DNA of 64,000 nucleotides from an uncultured Winogradskyella sp. (GTDB lineage Bacteria > Bacteroidota > Bacteroidia > Flavobacteriales > Flavobacteriaceae). Below the pieces are notes generated by a model. The model was not told where the DNA came from, made no database searches, and saw only the letters and a program-made list of their open reading frames with translations. The stretch is taken from the NCBI RefSeq assembly GCF_947498005.1, contig NZ_CANMIW010000003.1, positions 62,001 through 126,000 on the forward strand, in the 5' to 3' direction. Position 1 is the stretch's first letter. Every line of letters begins with the position of its first letter. A program made the translations under genes and the position numbers. This document shows, piece after piece, positions 53,138 to 60,495 of this stretch.

Positions 53138-55603
53138 TTAATTTTCAATTTTTACTATTGACATTTTTCCATTGTACGGTCTGTTTCCTTTAGTTTTTAA
53201 TGCGTTATTCGCGTCTTTAATATTATCAAATTTCTCGTAGAAGATGTAGTATTTACTTGTACTTACGTCGTGGAAGAAATCAATATCAGTTCTACCTGCA
53301 GATACAACTTTAGTCACAAAATCATTTCTTCGTTTTATATCATTATGTACAGCGATAATTAGGTAGTAACCACTTTCTACATTTTCAATATTTTTTAGAA
53401 TTATGATACTACTTCCTAAATCTTCGCCATAATCAAAATCTTCAGACGTGTAAGCCGTCTCATTTAATACTGTCGTCTTTTTAATGTTTTGAAGTAAAGA
53501 TCTATCTTGGTTATATCTGTCTTCTTCATTAGTGTAGGCAGCGCGCTTAATACGTCTTCTTTTTTCTACCTCTGTAGCTATATTAATAGTCTCAAGTCTA
53601 GAATCTAATGCTATTTTAACTTCAGTTGCTTTTTCTTGCTCTAACTTTAACTTATCTATTTCCCCTTTATAAAATAAGTTAACTTCATCCATTGCAAATT
53701 CATCAATTTCTGCACGTTCATTGTATAGTTCTGTTAATTCTTCAATTTTATCATTTCTATTTAATATTACTTTTTCTAAGTCTGTTTTAATTGCATTTAG
53801 CTTATTGTTTTCTGCAGTAACACTTTTAAAAGGTTTAGGCGCTACAGTAATTCCCTGATCTCCTAAATCATTTTCTTCTTTAAGGTCTTTTAGGTCATTA
53901 TTTTTAATTGTAACAATCTCATCAAACTTCTTCAATAAGTCATTTTGAGTTTCTTTTGAATCTTCAGTTGATTGTGATAACTCCTTCATCGATTTAGCAA
54001 GCTCATCTTTTGGATTCTCAATTAAATCTTCTTCTGAGGACAGCAATTCAGCTTCTTGTTCTGCAATTTGTTTCGCTTTAGCATCTGCTTCCTCTTTTAC
54101 TTTAGCAGCAGCTTCTTCTTGCGCTTTTTGCTCAGATATTAGTTTCGCTTTGGCATCAGCTTCTTCTTGTGCTTTTTGCTCAGCTATTAGTTTCGCTTTA
54201 GCAGCAGCTTCTTCTTGTGCTTTTTGCTCAGCAATTAGTTTAGCTTTTGCATTAGCTTCTTCTTGTGCTTTTTGCTCAGCTATTAGTTTCGCTTTAGCAT
54301 CAGCTTCTTCTTGTGCTTTTTGCTCAGCTATTTGTTTTGCTTTGGCATCAGCTTCTTCTTGTGCTTTTTGCTCAGCTATTTGTTTCGCTTTGGCAGCAGC
54401 TTCTTCTTTCGCTTTTTGCTCAGCTATAAGTTTAGCTTTGGCATCAGCTTCTTCTTGCGCTTTTTGTTCAGCTATTTGTTTAGCTTTAGCATCAGCTTCT
54501 TCTTGCGCTTTTTGTTCAGCTATTTGTTTTGCTTTGGCATCAGCTTCCGCTTCTTTCTTAGCTTTTTGTTCTGCTTTTTCGGCCTCTTTTTTAGATTTTT
54601 CCTCTTTTGCTTTTGATTTAGCAATGACACGTCTTCTATTATCTTTAGCTAAAATACTTGTTAATTCATCTTGAGGACTATAATCGTAGTAGTCTTGCTT
54701 TTCAAATCTATATGCAATAGTAAAATCGTGAGAATTACCAAAATTGCTTAGTTTTCCTATAGCATTTTCATAATTGTATTCTAATGCAATATTTTTTGTA
54801 ATATTTAAACCAGCACCAACTGTGGCACCATATACAGAATTGTAACCACCTTGAAACCAGAATCCTTTAGGCACTGTTATCATTGCTAAAGCTGATATAA
54901 TAGTTTTATTTTCATAAATATCAGATTTTAATAAACCCGTAAATTTACTTTCATCAAAAAATCCCTTACTATCCATGTAGCCTGTGTACATAATATGAGC
55001 TTCAATACTTTGCTCAGGATTAACATCTACAAGAGACGATGTACTAAAATTATATAATGCTAAATTGTTAATAGATAATCCAAAATCTAAATACTCAGTA
55101 CCAAGATTAATACCTGGATTAATAGTTAATAACGTATTCTCTGGGACGTTTTGTAACGAAGGATCATCAAAATTAGAGACTATACGTCCTGTATTAATGC
55201 CACTTTTATATGCGCCAACATTTAAACCAAATGTAAGGTTGTTAACACTACCAATTCTGGCATTGTAGGCAAAGTTAAGTATACCACCAAAGGTTGTTAA
55301 TACACCATAATTTTGTTGGAAAACACCAATTCCTGCTCCAATATTTTCACTAATTCTACCAGAATAACTGCCAAAATAGGTTGTAGGTGCATCATCGAAT
55401 TGTACCCATTCTCTTTTGTTATTGAAACTGATAGTTGTTGTTTGTTCTCTTACAAAACTAAAAGTTGGGTTGATATTAAATCTATTAAAGGTTAATGAAT
55501 TTCTCGCAGGTAAATCAAGTGAAACCACACCGTCATCATCTTCTTGCGAATAAAACGTCTGCGCTGAGCAGATACATAATATTAAAAGTAGAAGTTTTTT
55601 CAT
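53138..55603 (-). CDS. PorP/SprF barrel fused to TolA-like repeat helix and SPOR-like C-terminus (SprD position)
   Basis: The 821-residue protein has a signal peptide (1-20) and a PorP/SprF-type barrel to about residue 305. A Lys/Ala/Glu helix follows, with nine 16-residue repeats (ADAKAKQIAEQKAQEE, residues 354-497) plus a partial tenth. Further coiled coil spans about 520-700. The C-terminal alpha/beta region (about 730-821; SGYYLIIAVHNDIKRRNDFV, SKYYIFYEKFDNIKDANNALK) reads like a SPOR domain, a peptidoglycan binder. A protein of this build could join an outer-membrane T9SS barrel to the cell wall. It occupies the place of sprD in the sprC-D-B-F order. The domain calls are by pattern; the repeat is certain. 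Confidence 0.85.
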   Translation of the reverse strand: MKKLLLLILCICSAQTFYSQEDDDGVVSLDLPARNSLTFNRFNINPTFSFVREQTTTISFNNKREWVQFDDAPTTYFGSYSGRISENIGAGIGVFQQNYGVLTTFGGILNFAYNARIGSVNNLTFGLNVGAYKSGINTGRIVSNFDDPSLQNVPENTLLTINPGINLGTEYLDFGLSINNLALYNFSTSSLVDVNPEQSIEAHIMYTGYMDSKGFFDESKFTGLLKSDIYENKTIISALAMITVPKGFWFQGGYNSVYGATVGAGLNITKNIALEYNYENAIGKLSNFGNSHDFTIAYRFEKQDYYDYSPQDELTSILAKDNRRRVIAKSKAKEEKSKKEAEKAEQKAKKEAEADAKAKQIAEQKAQEEADAKAKQIAEQKAQEEADAKAKLIAEQKAKEEAAAKAKQIAEQKAQEEADAKAKQIAEQKAQEEADAKAKLIAEQKAQEEANAKAKLIAEQKAQEEAAAKAKLIAEQKAQEEADAKAKLISEQKAQEEAAAKVKEEADAKAKQIAEQEAELLSSEEDLIENPKDELAKSMKELSQSTEDSKETQNDLLKKFDEIVTIKNNDLKDLKEENDLGDQGITVAPKPFKSVTAENNKLNAIKTDLEKVILNRNDKIEELTELYNERAEIDEFAMDEVNLFYKGEIDKLKLEQEKATEVKIALDSRLETINIATEVEKRRRIKRAAYTNEEDRYNQDRSLLQNIKKTTVLNETAYTSEDFDYGEDLGSSIIILKNIENVESGYYLIIAVHNDIKRRNDFVTKVVSAGRTDIDFFHDVSTSKYYIFYEKFDNIKDANNALKTKGNRPYNGKMSIVKIEN
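54113..54544 (-). repeat. Nine 48-bp tandem repeats within the SprF-fusion gene
   Basis: The 432-bp array codes for nine copies of the 16-residue unit ADAKAKQIAEQKAQEE, with Q/L, D/A/N and Q/K changes at fixed positions. The unit length is a multiple of three, so copy-number change keeps the frame and alters only the length of the helix. A long open frame on the opposite strand here is a by-product of the repeat. Confidence 0.95.
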
Positions 55604-55606
55604 GAT

Positions 55607-57073
55607 TTATTTAACTACGGTTATTGATCCTTTTTTTGTTTTATTGTCTTCTGTTGTAATAACGTAATAATACACCTGATTTACACTAGATAGGTTTAGG
55701 TCGTATTCAGGCCAATTATTTTGATAAGAGACCGTCTTTAATATTACTTTACCACGATTATCCATTATGATAACTTCAGTATTTGTATTGTCTGTATGAT
55801 AGATTTGTGGAATAATCCATGTATCATTTATACCATCTCCATTAGGACTTATTACGTTAGGTATTTCTTCTACATCTGGGAAAAAATCTACAGCTTCTTG
55901 AACTGTAAATACATATTCTACTGAGGCTTCACAACCTGTAGTTGAGGTAATTACAGCTGTATATTCACCAAATTCAGTCGCTTCAAAATACGATTCAGTT
56001 TCTCCCTCAATTAAAATACCGTCTAAATACCATGAAAATTCAGGATTACTAGCATTAGTTGTAAGGTTCACTTCAATAGGATAGCCTTCTAAAGTTTCAT
56101 TAAATTCAGGAACATCAATACTGCTTTCAAATAATTCGCTAACTAAGTCTATTGAACCAGAAGCTGAACAATCTCCTAAATCTACTTGAACTGAAAATGT
56201 TCCAGAATCATTAGTTTCATACATTTGAGATGTTGCGTCTGTGATTAACTCTCCATCTTTAAACCATTGGTAAGATATACCGTTAAATGTACTTAATGTC
56301 GTTGTGCCTTCACCTGGACAATATGGATTTCCTAAACTAGAAACGATTGTAGCATTTGCTTGACCGGAAACAACTTCGGTAATTGTAACACGATTAGAGA
56401 ATGAATCTGATGTGCAGCTTCCATAGTCTGTTCTAGCAAAGTATGTACCGTTTGATGTAACCTCTAATGTTTCTCCTTCTGCTACAAACTCAAAAGTAGT
56501 AGGACTTGTTTCTCTATACCATTTATATGACAGACTTGGATATTGTAAAGGTGAATCGTTATTACTTGTGCCAGGATTATCTATGCTCAATATATAACTT
56601 CCACCAGCACAAAATGCACCAGTTGAAACTAAATTATTAATACTAAATGGTGAATCTTGCGGCTTAAAATAGGCAGCAAATGAAACGGAATTAGAACTTG
56701 TTGCTATAGGAGCACTGCTCGTTATTCTAATTCTATAATTTTCTCCAGAAGCTGTTTCTGGAATTGAAAAATCTAATGTTGCAGGAGACGTCGTCACTGA
56801 ACCTGGTATTGATGAATATATAACTTCAGGATTTGTAAAATCGCCCTCAGAATCTGATAATTCTACTGAAAATTGGTTTGTAGGATATAAACCAGTCTCT
56901 GGTGAAAATATAAATGTTGTACTAAACGAATTAAAATCGTCATTTGCACATGCTTGTGTAAAACCAAGACTCGGTGTACCTATAACTATTTGCGCGTATA
57001 ATCCTTCTTGCGTAAATAATGCAAAAAAGCAGAGTCCATAAATAAGACTTTTGAGGTAAGTAGGTTTAAGCAT
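55607..57073 (-). CDS. Surface protein with Ig-like domains and T9SS type B sorting domain (SprC position)
   Basis: The 488-residue protein has a signal peptide ending near LYAQ and an N-terminal beta domain (ACANDDFNSFSTTFIF...). Three Ig/PKD-like domains each have a Cys pair around a central Trp (YKWYRETSP, YQWFKDGELI, FSWYLDGILI). The C-terminal gliding-motility-associated sorting domain carries NVISPNGDGINDTWIIPQ and a terminal GSITVVK. It is probably secreted by T9SS and attached to the surface. Its place ahead of the SprF-fusion and SprB genes corresponds to sprC. It begins 3 nt before the next gene, so the two are co-translated. Function beyond support of the adhesin is unknown. Confidence 0.85.
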   Translation of the reverse strand: MLKPTYLKSLIYGLCFFALFTQEGLYAQIVIGTPSLGFTQACANDDFNSFSTTFIFSPETGLYPTNQFSVELSDSEGDFTNPEVIYSSIPGSVTTSPATLDFSIPETASGENYRIRITSSAPIATSSNSVSFAAYFKPQDSPFSINNLVSTGAFCAGGSYILSIDNPGTSNNDSPLQYPSLSYKWYRETSPTTFEFVAEGETLEVTSNGTYFARTDYGSCTSDSFSNRVTITEVVSGQANATIVSSLGNPYCPGEGTTTLSTFNGISYQWFKDGELITDATSQMYETNDSGTFSVQVDLGDCSASGSIDLVSELFESSIDVPEFNETLEGYPIEVNLTTNASNPEFSWYLDGILIEGETESYFEATEFGEYTAVITSTTGCEASVEYVFTVQEAVDFFPDVEEIPNVISPNGDGINDTWIIPQIYHTDNTNTEVIIMDNRGKVILKTVSYQNNWPEYDLNLSSVNQVYYYVITTEDNKTKKGSITVVK

Positions 57074-57131
57074 TGGGTTAAGGGGATTTTTTAATAAGGT
57101 TTAAAATGTATTAATTCTTATTAGATATGTT

Positions 57132-58439
57132 TTAATCTTGTTCTGTATCGTTAGAAGCTATAATTTTATTAATTCTTAATCTAAAATCAGGATATTTACT
57201 ATGATTAGAGTTTATAAAAGTTTCAGAGTCTGGACCTTTAGAATAAACATTATCAAATGCTCTACTACCATACCAACTTTCTAAGTCATCATTATTGATA
57301 TAATCTTTTCTAAAAATGTTTCCATTACAATTATTAAAATAAGATCTAGTAAATTTTATTTTATCTAAATTTTCACTGTTAATTGCCATATTAGTATCTA
57401 AGTAAACAGCCGGACTAAAACCAGAAATAACACTTTTGTTAATTTGAAATGATACGTCAGTACCTAAATAAATAGCTTCTTGTACTAGACCAACTTGAAT
57501 ATCTGATTCCAAATCGTTACTTACATTAAGCAACGTTAAGTTTTCTGCGATTACGTTTGTCTCTTTTTTACTTGTATCTGCATTTTCTTTTAGATCGTAT
57601 GAATTAATATTTAAACATCTAGATCCATCTGCACTTGAGATATAAGGAGATCTTACTGCCAGAGAATTACGAAGACTGCATTGAGTTCCATAATTAAAGT
57701 TGAAATCATTTTTACTAGATCTGTAAGAAACAGATTGAGATATTGTAACATTTCCTCCTAATACATTATAAGAGTTCCCATCACTATAACTTACCATAAC
57801 ATTGTTTATCGTTGTTTTTAAACCAACTCCTGCCAAAGTAATAGCGCTATAATTTCCAAATTCTTTAGTTTTTTTACCTGCATATTCAACTCTCACATAT
57901 TTTAGAATACCAGAGTCACTATTTTCATCATCTCCACCGTAACTAATACTTTCAGTAGAAGAAGGGTTTAATCCATAATTTAGTGACATTACTTTACCAA
58001 AAGTATTTATTGGCGCATTACCTAAAATAAAAATTCCGCCCCAATCACCAGCTTTCTTATCCATTTTGTTTGATGTAAAAATAATTGGGTCTGTAGCAGT
58101 ACCTACAGCCTGAATTTTTGAACCTTTACTAATAGTAAGCGATCCGTTAGTAGAATAGTCACCTAGTATTACAGTTCCTGGTTCAATAGTTAAGGTAGCA
58201 CAGTTTGTAACAAACACTTCACCCAATAGTAAATATGTGTTCCTTTTGGTTAAGGTTGTATTTTCAAATATGTCACCAGAAAGTATTTGGTTAGGTTCAT
58301 CATAATTAGCTTTATTGGGTTTAAAATCTGTCCAAGTATCTAGCCAATTATTGTATCCTGTAATTCCTTTTTCTTGTTGTGCATTTAGTCCGCAATACAA
58401 AAAAATTAGTATAACTGTAGTAAGCGTAATTTTTTTCAT
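57132..58439 (-). CDS. Secreted right-handed beta-helix protein
   Basis: The 435-residue protein has a signal peptide (MKKITLTTVILIFLYCGLNA) and a parallel beta-helix made of short repeated strands: TLTIEPGTVILGD, SLTISKGSKIQAVG, DPIIFTSNK, GDWGGIFILGNAPIN, YVRVEYAGKKTKE. The GDWGGI/ILGNAP signature is common to Bacteroidota surface proteins of this type. I do not see a C-terminal T9SS sorting signal, so it may stay in the periplasm or be surface-bound by other means. It is the first gene of the spr-type operon, 40 nt after the predicted transcription start. Its role is unknown. Confidence 0.82.
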   Translation of the reverse strand: MKKITLTTVILIFLYCGLNAQQEKGITGYNNWLDTWTDFKPNKANYDEPNQILSGDIFENTTLTKRNTYLLLGEVFVTNCATLTIEPGTVILGDYSTNGSLTISKGSKIQAVGTATDPIIFTSNKMDKKAGDWGGIFILGNAPINTFGKVMSLNYGLNPSSTESISYGGDDENSDSGILKYVRVEYAGKKTKEFGNYSAITLAGVGLKTTINNVMVSYSDGNSYNVLGGNVTISQSVSYRSSKNDFNFNYGTQCSLRNSLAVRSPYISSADGSRCLNINSYDLKENADTSKKETNVIAENLTLLNVSNDLESDIQVGLVQEAIYLGTDVSFQINKSVISGFSPAVYLDTNMAINSENLDKIKFTRSYFNNCNGNIFRKDYINNDDLESWYGSRAFDNVYSKGPDSETFINSNHSKYPDFRLRINKIIASNDTEQD

Positions 58440-58487
58440 AGTAGGTTAATATTTTAAATAGATTAATTGGGATTTCACTATTAGGTC

Positions 58488-58519
58488 CAAACATAAGATT
58501 TTATTCTATGAAACACAAA
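58488..58519 (-). promoter_or_regulatory. Promoter of the spr-type operon
   Basis: On the minus strand TTTG (58,516-58,519), a 20-bp spacer and TATGTTTG (58,488-58,495) match the Bacteroidota primary sigma consensus TTG-N(17-23)-TAnnTTTG exactly. Transcription should start near 58,480, about 40 nt before the ATG of the beta-helix gene. It is the best promoter in the window. Confidence 0.65.
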
Positions 58520-58642
58520 TAATATCGACGAAATGCATAATTTAATTATGTTTTAGTATAATTTCTTACAAATAATAGGTGGATAACTGAATTTTTACAT
58601 GTTTTATGGAAAGTTTGTAAAATCAATCATCCAGTCAGAATT

Positions 58643-58675
58643 AAAAAAAAACCTTGACTCAATGAAGTCAAGGCT
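58643..58675 (-). terminator. Terminator of the small secreted protein gene
   Basis: On the minus strand CCTTGACT, TCATTG and AGTCAAGG form a perfect 8-bp stem followed by nine T residues. It isolates the gene at 58,702 from the spr-type operon promoter just beyond. Confidence 0.92.
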
Positions 58676-58701
58676 TTAAACACTATAATAAATAAAACTA
58701 A

Positions 58702-59154
58702 CTAATCTTTTTTGAAATCCTCATACGTATGTAATGCCTTTAAAGTTGATTCGTAAAACAAAATTGCGGCAATTAGATCTGACGTATCAGAATAGGGTAA
58801 TATTGATTTTTGAAATTCGATGGTGCTTTCAAAATAATTATCTGAGGCCTCAATGTTTTCTTCTAAAGCCTTTTTATTATCTTTTGTTTCTGGAATTCCT
58901 AAAGATTCCATTGTAACTCCTGGTTTTGTTGCAAAAGCAATATTTGGTAGAATATTAACGATAACCTCTATACGCTCTATGTATAGAACTAATAGTTCGC
59001 CTTTATCCATATTTTTTAAGTCTTCACGACTATGATATTTTGAAATATTTACTTTGCCGCTAATGATGCTTTGAGACTCTTTATCTTTTTGTGCAAAACC
59101 CATCGTTATCATCAGTAAAAAAAGGGCACTAAATAAAGTAAATTTTAGTTTCAT
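58702..59154 (-). CDS. Small secreted helical protein
   Basis: The 150-residue protein has a signal peptide (MKLKFTLFSALFLLMITMGFA, cleavage before QKD). The mature part is largely helical and charged (SREDLKNMDKGELLVLYIERI, NKKALEENIEASDNYFESTI, SDLIAAILFYESTLKALHTYEDF). No motif or family is recognised. It has its own terminator and a 588-bp upstream gap, so it is monocistronic. It may belong functionally to the neighbouring surface operon but nothing in the sequence shows this. Confidence 0.75.
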   Translation of the reverse strand: MKLKFTLFSALFLLMITMGFAQKDKESQSIISGKVNISKYHSREDLKNMDKGELLVLYIERIEVIVNILPNIAFATKPGVTMESLGIPETKDNKKALEENIEASDNYFESTIEFQKSILPYSDTSDLIAAILFYESTLKALHTYEDFKKD

Positions 59155-59742
59155 AATTATGCTTTTATGTTATTCTTAGTTGAGCAAATCTATACAATTA
59201 TTTAAAGAAACCAACTATTTTTTAGATTTTTTTTGATTTATTTTACCGATTAAATACATTAAATACTAGTTGAACTGCGTATTTACTTGGTAAAATGCAG
59301 TTTTTATCGATGAAATACTTTTTCGCAAAAAATGCTGTGAATCGAAAATAAATCATAATTTTTTCTAAATCAGAACCTAAAATTGAACATTTTAAATGGT
59401 AAAAATTCATCTAAAATTTAATTGAAATTGATGGTAGTTGTACTTTCAAATATATATGTTAATATCAAGCTGTGTTAATCTTTTATTTTCGATAAAAATA
59501 ATAGCTTATATACTTATAACGTTTTAAGAAAATGAAGGGTATCATATATAGTTAAGTGAATGTTATTTTTAAACAATAAGACTAACTCTCTCATTTTTAA
59601 TTGATAATTAAAGAAAACCTGTACTTTGTCGGAGTTTTAAGTTTTCAATTTCTCTTTATCGTATAAATATTACATTGGTAAGATTTATATTGTTTTACTG
59701 AGAAAAAGCATGAATTTTGATTCAATCTTTAATGCTTAACCT
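59155..59742. other. 588-bp AT-rich divergent intergenic region
   Basis: This is the longest non-coding stretch of the window. I find no coding frame, no strong hairpin with a T-run and no exact TAnnTTTG element in it. The sequence is AT-rich, with several short A/T tracts. It must hold the promoters for the two divergent secreted-protein genes. Confidence 0.5.
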
Positions 59743-60333
59743 ATGAAAACTCGTATTTATTTAATTTTCTTTATTAGCTTTTTAGGAGCAACTACTTTAA
59801 TTTCTGCTCAAGACTCTAAAAAGTTACCTATTTACAATCAAACAACTGCTAATTTAACTAATGTTGATACAATTCCAGATTATGCATCTAAAGTGAATAA
59901 GCTTAAAGTTTCTGGAATAATTTATAAAAGTGATGGCATAACACCAGCTAAGGATGTTATTCTATATATAGAACAACCAAATGAAAATGGCGATTTTGAG
60001 TTACTCGGCGAAAAAGATGCTCGTTATGTAAATCACAGAGGTTGGGTAAAAACTGATGCAGATGGCCACTATACGTTTTATACATTTGTACCAGGTGGTG
60101 ATAGAAGATATAATCAAATGCAACAATTATATCCTATTGTAAAAGAACCTTCAAAAGATGCATACGAAGTAGAAACATTTCTTTTTGATGAAGATCCTTT
60201 ATTAACAAAGACTTGTAGAAAAAGAATGGAGAAAAAAGGTGATGTAACAAGAATCTTAAAATTAAGTACTGAAGGCGATATTTTAGTTGCACAACGTAAT
60301 ATTGTTTTAAAAGAAAATACAACGTCTATTTAA
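59743..60333 (+). CDS. Intradiol ring-cleavage dioxygenase-like secreted protein without the iron-binding histidines
   Basis: The 196-residue protein has a signal peptide (1-22, ISAQ) and the beta-sandwich of the intradiol dioxygenase C-terminal domain: VSGIIYKSDGITPAKDVILYI, YVNHRGWVKTDADGHYTFYT, then IVKEPSKDAYEVETFLFDEDPLL. In related proteins the segment before IVKEP is AHIHP, whose two His bind Fe(III). Here it is Q127-Q-L-Y-P, so both His are replaced (Gln128, Tyr130). The protein is therefore unlikely to have ordinary dioxygenase activity. It may be a binding or structural protein. A strong terminator follows it. Confidence 0.8.
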   Translation: MKTRIYLIFFISFLGATTLISAQDSKKLPIYNQTTANLTNVDTIPDYASKVNKLKVSGIIYKSDGITPAKDVILYIEQPNENGDFELLGEKDARYVNHRGWVKTDADGHYTFYTFVPGGDRRYNQMQQLYPIVKEPSKDAYEVETFLFDEDPLLTKTCRKRMEKKGDVTRILKLSTEGDILVAQRNIVLKENTTSI

Positions 60334-60354
60334 TAGACAATCATTAAATAGTAG

Positions 60355-60388
60355 AAAGTCCTGAATAAATTATTCAGGACTTTTTTTT
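60355..60388 (+). terminator. Terminator of the dioxygenase-like gene
   Basis: AAAGTCCTGAATAA and TTATTCAGGACTTT pair perfectly around a single base and are followed by a T-run. It separates the gene from the patatin gene. Confidence 0.93.
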
Positions 60389-60495
60389 ATGCCAATATTT
60401 TAAGAACAATTCCCTCATTTTAGAAATTAAGAGATCTTACTTTAGTAAAAATCTAATTATTGCCTAACTTTAAAAAAGATTTAAATGACTAGTAA

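Noticed and set aside
54113..54544. Regular repeats as a possible CRISPR array
   Set aside because: The units are contiguous and coding, with no unique spacers and no cas genes in the window.
54150..54674. 174-residue forward open frame with Ala/Ser/Cys/Phe-rich repeats
   Set aside because: It is the antisense shadow of the 48-bp repeat array in the SprF-fusion gene; its composition follows from the complementary Lys/Ala/Glu codons.
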